This document shows, in pieces, positions 1 to 6,618 of a stretch of DNA of 17,548 nucleotides. This stretch comes from Verrucomicrobiota bacterium (lineage in GTDB: Bacteria; Verrucomicrobiota; Verrucomicrobiia; Chthoniobacterales; UBA10450). The stretch covers positions 1-17,548 of the forward strand of contig QHOD01000109.1 in the NCBI GenBank assembly GCA_003218615.1. Direction: 5' to 3'. A program made the position numbers and the translations under genes. The notes under the pieces were generated by a model that saw only the letters and a list, made by a program, of their open reading frames with translations, was not told the DNA's origin and made no database searches. The first letter of the stretch is position 1, and every line of letters starts with the position of its first letter.

Positions 1-2
1 AC

Positions 3-686
3 TTGAAATTCCTAAAACGGATTGGCTACTCTAATATTAATACGTTGTCTGACGACGACTCTGCCTTTTTTTATGAGTCCGGGCTGATGATAGATGCTGA
101 CGGGGCGTATCACGCCTACCATCCCGATAATAGATCAGGCCTGGATTATCTAGGCAACGCGGGCCGACCAGGCAATTGGTGGGCGTTGGTCACTGATAAC
201 GGCGAAGCCGATGGGGATCCAGTGGTTCAGACAGACGGAGACCCGGCTCCGGGCTTTTACGTTTCGACGACCTCATTGGAGGATCCGAATTGTGATCAAA
301 AGGATCCACGTCGTTATGTAAACGCGGAAGCTGTGAACTTCATCGTCTTGCCTGGCAGGTTAGGTCTGGGCGCCAAGCTTGGTGATTTCGCAGTGGTGAT
401 TCGCCCCGCTACCGGAGCTTACGATTATGCAGTTTACGCAGACGTGGGACCTGCCAACAAGATTGGGGAAGGATCGATCGCATTGGCGGCAGCGCTCGGG
501 GTTCCTTCAAGCCCAAAGAGCGGCGGCGTTGGACATGGTATAGTTTACATCATCTTCTCTGGCAGTGCGCAGAGTTGGCCGCTCTCACAGCCGGAGATCG
601 ATCAGTATGGGGCGCAGCTTTTCGCAAAATGGGGAGGAGTCGACAAGGCAAAAGACTGCTTTCTGGATTTGGATTGGAATTCGTAA
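3..686 (+). CDS. GH75-type chitosanase-like protein (5' end uncertain, at window edge)
   Basis: The 227 visible residues resemble glycoside hydrolase family 75, the family of fungal endo-chitosanases that also has bacterial members. Such enzymes cut beta-1,4 links in partly deacetylated chitin. The supporting stretch is the segment FAVVIRPATGAYDYAVYADV at about 129-148, followed by GP and GEGS. Asp147 and Glu156 lie nine residues apart in the ADxGP...GEGS context and match the Asp/Glu catalytic pair known for the family. The middle has a typical Trp/Gly-rich substrate region (GNWWALVTDNG, about 57-67). The first possible start is a TTG at base 3 with no room for a ribosome site, and no signal peptide is visible. 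The real start may therefore be left of the window and include a secretion signal. It ends 82-94 bases before the next gene, depending on that gene's start. The family call is from motif memory, not a search; an uncharacterised GH75 homologue with other substrate use is possible. Confidence 0.72.
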   Translation: MKFLKRIGYSNINTLSDDDSAFFYESGLMIDADGAYHAYHPDNRSGLDYLGNAGRPGNWWALVTDNGEADGDPVVQTDGDPAPGFYVSTTSLEDPNCDQKDPRRYVNAEAVNFIVLPGRLGLGAKLGDFAVVIRPATGAYDYAVYADVGPANKIGEGSIALAAALGVPSSPKSGGVGHGIVYIIFSGSAQSWPLSQPEIDQYGAQLFAKWGGVDKAKDCFLDLDWNS

Positions 687-701
687 AGGTTTTTACCAGG
701 G

Positions 702-746
702 TTCAGCGCTGAAGGTTAGCTCGAATTGAAGGAGGATAAAGCTCCT
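702..746. repeat. Two small dyad symmetries in the gap before the membrane gene
   Basis: Bases 702-713 are a perfect 12-base palindrome (TTCAGCGCTGAA). Bases 730-734 (AGGAG) can pair with 742-746 (CTCCT) around a 7-base loop. Neither has a following T run, so neither is a convincing intrinsic terminator. The second contains a strong AAGGAGG Shine-Dalgarno-like core at 729-735, but no start codon lies at proper spacing behind it. The pair may be a remnant of a dispersed intergenic repeat. Confidence 0.35.
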
Positions 747-780
747 CGACCGCAGAACCGAACGTAGATTGACAATCGCG

Positions 781-1440
781 ATGACCTCTCCGGACGCTTC
801 TCATAGGCGCCGCTCCGTCGGCGATTGGGTCGAGAAGTTCTTCTGGAACCTTCAGGACATCTATCACGAACTCAAGCCATGTCGTTTTCCGTTCATCGTT
901 GCAATCATTGGGGCATTGATTTTTTTGCATGTTGAGCAAGGACGCGAAGTGCTGCGCGCACTCGCCGAGTCTGGCGTTTGCACCGGCACCACCAGCGGCG
1001 TGCGACTGGGCCTCTTCGCGTTTGGGCTCGTGCTTTGGTCGCTCGCAAGCTGGTATTCTGCGCGCGTGCTTTTGTATTTCGATTTTCCAAAAACGCACGT
1101 TTGGCATCCCGAACGCACTGGCATTTGGCAACGTGTTCACGTCTTGTTGCCGCGGCACGTCCCGCGAATTCTGGGAGTGGCGCCGATGTTCATTATCGGA
1201 TGGAGCTTTTTGAGTGTGCGCGGCAGTTACGAGCACGATGTGCCGCCGCGACTACTCGAATTTGGATGGCTCGCAATCGGCAGCGGCATTTTGCTTTATT
1301 TTTTGTTTGCCCTCAGGCGTCGCTGGCTCGAGCGCGGTGCACAATACGACGCCGGCTTTGCCAAAACCGGCGAGCAGATTTCCGACTCGTCTGATCGAAA
1401 AAAAACTTTGCCGGCGCTTTTGGAACAGGTGCGGTCCTGA
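781..1440 (+). CDS. Multi-pass membrane protein, probable N-terminal half of a split patatin-like phospholipase
   Basis: The ATG at 781 gives 219 residues; an in-frame TTG at 769 would add four. Counting from the TTG, there are four likely membrane helices at about 40-55, 79-101, 131-150 and 163-182, with basic stretches between them (for example RRRW at 183-186). The stop (1438-1440) overlaps the ATG of the patatin gene, which is in another frame. Membrane-anchored patatin proteins of bacteria commonly begin with several helices of this kind before the lipase domain, so this looks like the front half of such a protein. An A8 run at 1398-1405 lies about 11 codons before the stop. Adding one A there joins the two frames into one open reading frame that continues directly into a further hydrophobic helix. 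The alternative is two translationally coupled genes. No catalytic motif is visible in this part. Confidence 0.6.
   Translation: MTSPDASHRRRSVGDWVEKFFWNLQDIYHELKPCRFPFIVAIIGALIFLHVEQGREVLRALAESGVCTGTTSGVRLGLFAFGLVLWSLASWYSARVLLYFDFPKTHVWHPERTGIWQRVHVLLPRHVPRILGVAPMFIIGWSFLSVRGSYEHDVPPRLLEFGWLAIGSGILLYFLFALRRRWLERGAQYDAGFAKTGEQISDSSDRKKTLPALLEQVRS
1398..1405 (+). other. A8 homopolymer at the junction of two reading frames (frameshift or slippage site)
   Basis: Eight A residues occur just after the patatin frame becomes open (its preceding stop is TGA 1392-1394) and before the upstream frame closes at 1438-1440. A gain of one A, or a -1 shift, here fuses the membrane half to the patatin half in frame. 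The fusion reads through as KKNFAGAFGTGAVL and then Met of the downstream gene. Long A runs are known sites of polymerase slippage and also of homopolymer sequencing error. The sequence alone does not separate these. Confidence 0.55.
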
Positions 1441-2927
1441 TGTTCGCCGCGGCGTCATGGGTTTTTTGGGGAAGCGCTCTCGTTTACGTTGGAAGTTGGA
1501 AACACATACCTGTTCTTACTTTTTTCGCGCTTTGGATCGCGGTTTGCAGCTTCGGCAATGACAATCACGATCTACGCGTTCTTAAACGCGAAGCGTTCCA
1601 GCGACCAACTCTCCGGCAAGCGCTTGTAGATTGGAACTCCAACATTACTAAGAAATATCCGGATAGGCCTGTGCATCCGTTGTTTATTGTCGCGACGGAG
1701 GGCGGCGGAGTTCGCGCCGCCTATTGGACCGCAACCGTACTCGGATCAATTCAGGACGCAGATCCCTCCTTCTCCGACCACATATTCGCGATCAGCGGTG
1801 TTTCGGGTGGAAGTGTTGGCGCCGCAGTCTTTGATGCCCTCGTCGCGGATACTGCGCCCCAACACGAATTCGTCAAACGCGGTCAAATGATTTTAGGTCA
1901 GGATTTTCTTTCGCCCGCGATCGCGGCGATGCTTTACCCAGACCTATTTCAACGGGTTCTTCCATTGCGCATCACCTTTTTCGACCGCGGCCGCTGGCTC
2001 GAACGTGGATGGGAGCGAGCGTGGCAGAATACGATGCACAACGACCGTTTCGGGAAATCGTTTCTCGATCTTTGGCAAAATCCACACGTCTATGTGCCAG
2101 CACTATTTCTCAACGGCACCTCCGTCGAGGTCGGGAACCGGATCATCGCATCCAATATTCTCATTGACGCGGATTTTCTCGAAGCCGCCGACGCCACCGC
2201 GAAATTATTTTCGCTTCACCAACACGATGAACGACGCCGTCCGACGCGCGATATGCCGCTTAGCACCGCTGCGCATATGAGTGCTCGGTTTACGTACGTG
2301 AGTCCGGCCGGTCGTTTTGAACCCGACGGGAGTCATGTTGTTGATGGCGGTTACTTCGAGAATTCCGGAGCGGCGACTGCGCTCGACATTCTGCGGCAGG
2401 TCAACGTTGTGCTTCATCAACCGAGCGAGTCCCAGTGGGGACGGATCGTTCCGCAAATCATTATGATTAGCAATGATCCCTTAGGCGTCGCTTCCGGTGG
2501 CCGCCAGATGGCGGCGACAAAAGAACTACTCAAGAACACGACCGCTAGCACCGCGGCCGAAGCGGCGCAACGGAGACCGGGCACCTTCCTAGAGGATGCG
2601 CTGGCGCCAGTGTACGCGTTGCTCTCGGCCCGTGAAGCGCGCGGAGACTATGCGCAACGCGCAATCGGTCGCGCTCAGGATGAGTTCTGTCGGGAGGACG
2701 TGGCAAGACTGCGTGCCAATTCGCCCGATGTAAAGTGTAACTATTTCTTTTCCCTAGCGCCTGCGACCGTACCGCTACCCCTCGGATGGATGCTCTCGAA
2801 TCGCGCTGCGGAAGCCATGCAGCAAGAGATGTCCGATTTGGGAGAGTCTGAAAAAGCGCCGGTACCCACTTGGAACCAAGCGATGTTGCATCAAGTAGTC
2901 GCCGCACTTCACGGCGCGACCCCCTGA
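1440..2927 (+). CDS. Patatin-like phospholipase family protein (membrane-anchored)
   Basis: This 495-residue protein carries the hallmarks of patatin lipid acyl hydrolases, which use a Ser-Asp dyad to release fatty acids from membrane lipids. The oxyanion-hole motif EGGGVRAAYW is at about 87-96. The nucleophile elbow is G-V-S-G-G with Ser122. The catalytic Asp is in VDGGYFENSG with Asp302. The first 38 residues are two hydrophobic stretches (about 1-18 and 24-38) that would anchor it in the inner membrane. The start overlaps the previous stop (TGATG), so coupling is possible, but the frame is open back to 1395 and the hydrophobic stretch continues upstream. The full-length protein may therefore be about 715 residues, made by joining across the A8 run. 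The substrate is unknown. The C-terminal third (about 320-495) shows no motif I recognise. Confidence 0.85.
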   Translation: MFAAASWVFWGSALVYVGSWKHIPVLTFFALWIAVCSFGNDNHDLRVLKREAFQRPTLRQALVDWNSNITKKYPDRPVHPLFIVATEGGGVRAAYWTATVLGSIQDADPSFSDHIFAISGVSGGSVGAAVFDALVADTAPQHEFVKRGQMILGQDFLSPAIAAMLYPDLFQRVLPLRITFFDRGRWLERGWERAWQNTMHNDRFGKSFLDLWQNPHVYVPALFLNGTSVEVGNRIIASNILIDADFLEAADATAKLFSLHQHDERRRPTRDMPLSTAAHMSARFTYVSPAGRFEPDGSHVVDGGYFENSGAATALDILRQVNVVLHQPSESQWGRIVPQIIMISNDPLGVASGGRQMAATKELLKNTTASTAAEAAQRRPGTFLEDALAPVYALLSAREARGDYAQRAIGRAQDEFCREDVARLRANSPDVKCNYFFSLAPATVPLPLGWMLSNRAAEAMQQEMSDLGESEKAPVPTWNQAMLHQVVAALHGATP

Positions 2928-3064
2928 AGCACTAAAGCCAATCGCTCCAGCGTGTGCGCGGAGGCGAAGCTGGTCGTGACGCAGCGTGATTGTCCCTCTA
3001 AGCCGCAGCCAAATTGCTTGCAACTTTGGCTCAAGCTTTCACCTTTGGTCGTCGCCCGCGCATT

Positions 3065-3670
3065 ATGACGACGGCCAATAAAATCACAATCGTTCGGATT
3101 TTAATGATTCCGGTCTTTGTCACGATGGCGATTTATTACGGCCAGAGCATCCAGCGCGGTGCACCGCTCGAATGGCAGCGTTTTACCGCGATCATAATTT
3201 TTCTTGTCGCGGCCGCCAGCGATGGACTTGATGGATACGTCGCTCGTCGTTACAAACAGCGTAGCGCGCTCGGCGCGATTCTCGATCCGATTGCCGATAA
3301 GGGTTTGCTTCTGAGCGCCATCATTACCTTGAGCATCAGCAACTGGAGCGATATCGATCCTGAATACGGGAGATTTCCGGCATGGTTCCCCGTTCTTGTT
3401 ATTACCCGTGATGCCGTCATTCTCGTCGGCGCCGGTGTCTTACATTTGCTCAACGGCAAAGTGCATGTGAAGCCAAGTTGGACCGGCAAAGTCGCCACGG
3501 TTTTGCAAATGGCGGCGATTGCATGGGTCATGTTGCAACTCCATTTTCTTCCCTTGCTCTACATCGTCATCGCCGCCGGCGTGTTCACTTTTATCTCCGG
3601 ACTTATTTACGTCAGGGATGGAGTGCGACAGTTGCAGGCCGAAGGCCATGCGCACGCAACGAAACATTGA
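3065..3670 (+). CDS. pgsA: CDP-diacylglycerol-glycerol-3-phosphate 3-phosphatidyltransferase
   Basis: PgsA transfers the phosphatidyl group of CDP-diacylglycerol to sn-glycerol-3-phosphate, the committed step to phosphatidylglycerol and cardiolipin, in the inner membrane. The CDP-alcohol phosphotransferase signature is complete: Asp53, Asp56-Gly57, Ala60-Arg61, Gly70, Asp74 and Asp78 with exact family spacing. The ATG at 3065 is chosen over the in-frame TTG at 3014. It gives 201 residues with the usual PgsA opening (T-x-x-N-K-I-T-x-x-R-I-L-M-I-P), and the 17 extra residues look unrelated. Several membrane helices follow (about 8-25, 40-55, 80-92, 108-130, 145-185). A close homologue acting on another alcohol (for example phosphatidylinositol or serine pathways) cannot be fully excluded, but the N-terminus favours PgsA. 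der starts 17 bases downstream, suggesting joint transcription. Confidence 0.92.
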   Translation: MTTANKITIVRILMIPVFVTMAIYYGQSIQRGAPLEWQRFTAIIIFLVAAASDGLDGYVARRYKQRSALGAILDPIADKGLLLSAIITLSISNWSDIDPEYGRFPAWFPVLVITRDAVILVGAGVLHLLNGKVHVKPSWTGKVATVLQMAAIAWVMLQLHFLPLLYIVIAAGVFTFISGLIYVRDGVRQLQAEGHAHATKH

Positions 3671-3687
3671 GTCCGGCGCTTTCTGCG

Positions 3688-5067
3688 ATGAACGGCATGA
3701 ACACATCGTCGAATGTCGCGATCGTAGGTCGTCCGAACGTCGGTAAATCCGCGTTATTTAATCGCCTGATCGGTCGCAAGATCGCGATCGAGCACGATCA
3801 ACCGGGTATAACGCGTGATCGTATCTCGGCGGTGTGTACACGCGGAGCACATCCATTCGTGCTTTGGGATACAGGCGGTGTCGGCGGCGCAGGTGAAGCG
3901 GAATTGTCCGCGCAAGTTCGTCGCGGCGTCGAGGAAGCCATACACGACAGTGACCTTCTCCTTTTCCTTGTCGATGCCAAAGAAGGGCCCACGCTCCTTG
4001 ATCAGGAACTCGCGCGAATGCTACGCAAATCACAGAAGCCGATCGTCCTTGCCATAAATAAGATCGACACTGGGAAACACGAGGATCTCGCGATTGATTT
4101 CGCATCGCTGGGATTTTCGCAGAGTCTCTCAATCAGTTCGGCCCATGGTCGCGGTATTTCGGAATTGATAGAAACCATCGATCGATGTCTGCCGGCGCCT
4201 TCGAAAATCGAACGTCGAACATCCAACATCGAACATCCGATCGCGATAGCGATCGTCGGACGCCCAAATGTCGGCAAATCTTCGTTGATCAACTCAATTG
4301 TGCGCAGCGAACGCGCCATCGTAAGCGAACTGCCGGGCACAACGCGCGATGCCATCGATATCTCTTATGAGCGCGATGGTCAGCAATTCCTATTTATCGA
4401 TACGGCCGGGATCCGCAGACGCGGGAAACACTCGAGCCCGGTTGAGGTCTTCAGTGTGATGCGTGCGGAACGAAGCATTCGTCGCGCCGACCTCTGCGTG
4501 CTGATTATCGATCTTGCCATGGGCGTCACCGCGCAGGACAAACGAATCGCCGGGTTGATTCAGAAGGCGCGCAAGGCAGCGCTGGTTGTTTTGAATAAAT
4601 GGGATTTGGTCAGGCCCACGCGGAATGAAAAGAAGATGATGGCGCAACTCATCGATGAAACGCAGGCGCGCCTTTTCTTTCTTAATTATGCGCCGGTCCT
4701 GGTTGCGTCTGCGCTAACGGGAGAAAATGTCGATAAGTTATTTGCGCTCATCGAAAAAATTCGGCGCGCAGCGCACGAGCGCATCGGCACCGGTGTTCTA
4801 AACCGATTGCTCCGCTCGGCCTTTGCCGCCAATCCGCCGCCAATGATCTCCGGTCGACGCCTGAAACTCTTTTACGCTGCACAAGCGAGCGGTAATTCGG
4901 AAGCGCCAGTCGAACCTCCAGAGTTCATCCTGTTTGTAAACGAGCCACGCCTGTTGAGTGAAACTTACCTGCGTTACCTCGAAGCTCGTATTCGCAAAGC
5001 TCAGCCCTACCCCGGGCTACCGATCATTTTGACCTGTCGTCCGCGTCAGGAAAAGCGGCGAAAGTAA
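3688..5067 (+). CDS. der: Ribosome assembly GTPase Der (EngA)
   Basis: Der is an essential GTPase with two tandem G domains that helps mature the 50S subunit. From the ATG at 3688 (459 residues) the first domain shows the P loop GRPNVGKS at 14-21, DTGG at 61-64 and NKID at 124-127. The second shows GRPNVGKSS at 191-199, DTAG at 238-241 and NKWD at 303-306. A C-terminal KH-like domain follows (about 365-450). An ATG at 3697 is an equally possible start; upstream in-frame sequence overlaps pgsA and is not needed. The linker between the G domains (about 172-184) is partly encoded by a 7-base tandem repeat, described separately. Length is normal for the family. Confidence 0.97.
   Translation: MNGMNTSSNVAIVGRPNVGKSALFNRLIGRKIAIEHDQPGITRDRISAVCTRGAHPFVLWDTGGVGGAGEAELSAQVRRGVEEAIHDSDLLLFLVDAKEGPTLLDQELARMLRKSQKPIVLAINKIDTGKHEDLAIDFASLGFSQSLSISSAHGRGISELIETIDRCLPAPSKIERRTSNIEHPIAIAIVGRPNVGKSSLINSIVRSERAIVSELPGTTRDAIDISYERDGQQFLFIDTAGIRRRGKHSSPVEVFSVMRAERSIRRADLCVLIIDLAMGVTAQDKRIAGLIQKARKAALVVLNKWDLVRPTRNEKKMMAQLIDETQARLFFLNYAPVLVASALTGENVDKLFALIEKIRRAAHERIGTGVLNRLLRSAFAANPPPMISGRRLKLFYAAQASGNSEAPVEPPEFILFVNEPRLLSETYLRYLEARIRKAQPYPGLPIILTCRPRQEKRRK
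4208..4235 (+). repeat. Four-unit 7-base tandem array inside der
   Basis: Four consecutive heptamers with consensus TCSAACR (units TCGAACG, TCGAACA, TCCAACA and TCGAACA) run without gaps. They encode part of the residues IERRTSNIEHP in the linker between the two Der G domains. Because 7 is not a multiple of 3, three units shift through all frames. The array stays open in the der frame. It resembles an intergenic short tandem repeat that has entered a coding linker. Confidence 0.8.
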
Positions 5068-5139
5068 TTGTCGATCGGGGTTCGTTGCGCAGCAGTTTGA
5101 TCGAACATTCTCCGTGTAGAGTCTGTCTCATCACACCGT

Positions 5140-6126
5140 ATGAAATCGACGCAGGAGATTACGCAGGAGGTGCGGGAGCTGGGCCAATGGATTCCGGCAT
5201 TGCGCCAGCAGGTTGGTCATGTGGTGATTGGCCAGAAGTATCTGGTCGATCGCCTTTTGCTCGGCCTGCTCGCCAACGGTCACATCCTGCTCGAGGGCGT
5301 CCCCGGACTGGCAAAGACCCTGACGGTCAAGACGATGGCAGCGTGTATTCAAACCGGCTTTCAACGTCTCCAATTCACGCCCGACCTTTTGCCGGCGGAC
5401 TTGATTGGCACGCTCATTTACAATCCGCGCACCGGCGAATTTACGACGAAGCTCGGGCCGCTTTTTTCAAACTTGATTCTCGCCGATGAAATCAATCGCG
5501 CGCCAGCAAAAGTACAGAGCGCGTTGCTCGAAGCGATGCAGGAACGGCAGGTCACGATCGGCGAAACGACTTATCCGCTTTCCGATCCGTTTCTGGTTCT
5601 CGCGACGCAAAACCCGCTCGAGCAGGAAGGCACATATCAATTGCCGGAAGCGCAGCTCGATCGCTTCATGCTGAAGTTAAACGTCGGTTATCCGCAAAAA
5701 TCCGAGGAGCGACAGATTCTTGACCTGATGGCGACGTCGGCGCCCGATTTGCGAGTTGATCCAGTGATCGACCCAAAGCAGATCATCACTGCGCGCGATG
5801 TAGTCAACAGCATTTACATCGACGACCGCGTGAAAGATTACATTGTCGATGTTGTCTGGGCCACGCGAGAGCCTGCGACTTACAACTTGCAGCTCGAAGG
5901 ACTCGTTCGTTATGGCGCTTCGCCACGGGCGACGATTTATCTTGCTCTCGGAGCACGCGCCCACGCGTTTCTGAACGGCCGCGGCTACGTTACACCGCAG
6001 GATGTGAAGAGCATTGGTCCGGATGTATTGCGCCATCGTATCATTGTCAGCTATGAAGCCGAGGCGGAGTCGGTCACGAGTGAGACGATCATTGAACGGA
6101 TCTTTGCCGGGCTGCCGGTGCCGTGA
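5140..6126 (+). CDS. MoxR-family AAA+ ATPase of the Bat operon
   Basis: MoxR ATPases couple ATP hydrolysis to remodelling or cofactor loading of partner proteins and act with von Willebrand A proteins encoded next to them. The 328 residues show Walker A GVPGLAKT (53-60, Lys59), Walker B LILADEI (112-118, Asp116/Glu117), sensor 1 Asn158 in ATQNPLEQEGTYQLPEAQLD and sensor 2 Arg263 in GASPRATIYL, the standard MoxR layout and length. The ATG at 5140 follows a 72-base gap after der. This gap is the most likely site of the operon promoter, but no clear -35/-10 pair is visible. This is the first gene of an eight-gene run. The four-helix-bundle cassette begins within ten bases of its stop. Confidence 0.95.
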   Translation: MKSTQEITQEVRELGQWIPALRQQVGHVVIGQKYLVDRLLLGLLANGHILLEGVPGLAKTLTVKTMAACIQTGFQRLQFTPDLLPADLIGTLIYNPRTGEFTTKLGPLFSNLILADEINRAPAKVQSALLEAMQERQVTIGETTYPLSDPFLVLATQNPLEQEGTYQLPEAQLDRFMLKLNVGYPQKSEERQILDLMATSAPDLRVDPVIDPKQIITARDVVNSIYIDDRVKDYIVDVVWATREPATYNLQLEGLVRYGASPRATIYLALGARAHAFLNGRGYVTPQDVKSIGPDVLRHRIIVSYEAEAESVTSETIIERIFAGLPVP

Positions 6127-6134
6127 TCGAAATA

Positions 6135-6162
6135 GTGAATGGTGATCGGTGACTGGTGAATG
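6135..6162 (+). repeat. Left heptamer array of the four-helix-bundle cassette
   Basis: Four contiguous 7-base units of the form GTGAHYR (GTGAATG, GTGATCG, GTGACTG and again GTGAATG) start nine bases after the moxR stop. The array is in inverted orientation to the array at 6589-6616, with 24 of 28 positions matching. A GTG within its last unit (6156) is an alternative start of the enclosed gene. Confidence 0.85.
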
Positions 6163-6164
6163 GT

Positions 6165-6605
6165 ATGGCAGCTGCGAGGTCGTTTCGTGACTTGAAAGTT
6201 TATCAAGCAGCGCGGGAAGCTGCGTTGTGCATCTTTGCGGCGACGAAGAGTTTTCCGCGTGAGGAACGATATGCGTTAACTGATCAGATTCGGAGAAGTT
6301 CCCGTGCGGTTAAAGCCATGATTGCGGAAGCGTGGGCGCGCCGCAGATATAAAGCTGCATTCATTAATAAGGTCGACGAAGCACTGGGCGAGGCAAACGA
6401 AACACAATCTTGGCTGGATGACGCGCTCGACGATCAATACGTGTCGCAAGAACATTTTACCGAACTTGACCGTCGCTATCAAGCCATTGGCGGAATGCTC
6501 TCGCGGATGATTGATCGCGCAGATGATTTTTGTAAGCACAAGCCCGCCACTGACTATCGCAGCATTCCTCGTGTAAAAGAAGAATCTCCATTCACCGATC
6601 ACTGA
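6165..6605 (+). CDS. Four-helix-bundle protein (23S intervening-sequence protein / S23 family)
   Basis: The 146-residue product matches the small four-helix-bundle family first seen in 23S rRNA intervening sequences. It opens with SFRDLKVYQAAREAAL and has SFPREERYALTDQIRRSSRA, then IAEAWARRRY, then a Glu-rich E-A-x-x-E-T-x-x-W-L helix. These are the recurring marks of the family. The family has no known enzymatic activity; relatives include the Avd accessory proteins of diversity-generating retroelements, which bind nucleic acid. The ATG at 6165 starts the conserved region; GTG at 6156 would add three residues from the repeat. The last residues (PFTDH) and the stop are encoded by the right heptamer array. 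It lies in the Bat operon on the same strand but has no known Bat role. No reverse transcriptase or rRNA is nearby. Confidence 0.88.
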   Translation: MAAARSFRDLKVYQAAREAALCIFAATKSFPREERYALTDQIRRSSRAVKAMIAEAWARRRYKAAFINKVDEALGEANETQSWLDDALDDQYVSQEHFTELDRRYQAIGGMLSRMIDRADDFCKHKPATDYRSIPRVKEESPFTDH

Positions 6606-6616
6606 TCACTATTCAC
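6589..6616 (-). repeat. Right heptamer array of the four-helix-bundle cassette
   Basis: Four contiguous 7-base units (CATTCAC, CGATCAC, TGATCAC and TATTCAC on the + strand) read as GTGAHYR on the - strand. They form the inverted partner of the left array. The array contains the stop codon of the four-helix-bundle gene (6603-6605) and ends two bases before the DUF58 start codon. Confidence 0.85.
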
Positions 6617-6618
6617 AC

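Larger units (their letters stand above)
6135..6616. mobile_element. Putative small cassette: four-helix-bundle gene between inverted heptamer arrays
   Basis: A block of about 482 bases consists of a single gene bounded by inverted 28-base arrays of 7-base units. It interrupts an otherwise tightly packed moxR-DUF58 pair. Excising it leaves 10 bases between the moxR stop and the DUF58 ATG, normal operon spacing. It encodes no transposase and shows no obvious target duplication, so any movement would need functions supplied elsewhere. Calling it mobile is inference from structure and position. Confidence 0.5.

Noticed and set aside
702..713. Intrinsic terminator after the chitosanase-like gene
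   Set aside because: The palindrome is short and no T run follows, so a termination function is not supported.
729..735. Shine-Dalgarno site for the membrane gene
   Set aside because: The AAGGAGG core is more than 30 bases from the TTG at 769 and farther still from the ATG at 781, outside the functional spacing.
703..1236. 177-codon open frame on the - strand opposite the membrane gene
   Set aside because: It is antisense to a frame that codes convincing membrane helices, and it shows no motif or coherent composition of its own.
5085..5139. Sigma-70 promoter (TTGATC ... TAGAGT) before moxR
   Set aside because: The spacer is only about 14 bases, so the match is too weak to call although the location is sensible.
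6165..6605. Avd-type accessory protein of a diversity-generating retroelement
   Set aside because: Same fold family, but there is no reverse transcriptase, template repeat or variable repeat in the window.
6135..6616. 23S rRNA intervening sequence
   Set aside because: No rRNA sequence flanks it; the neighbours are protein-coding Bat genes.
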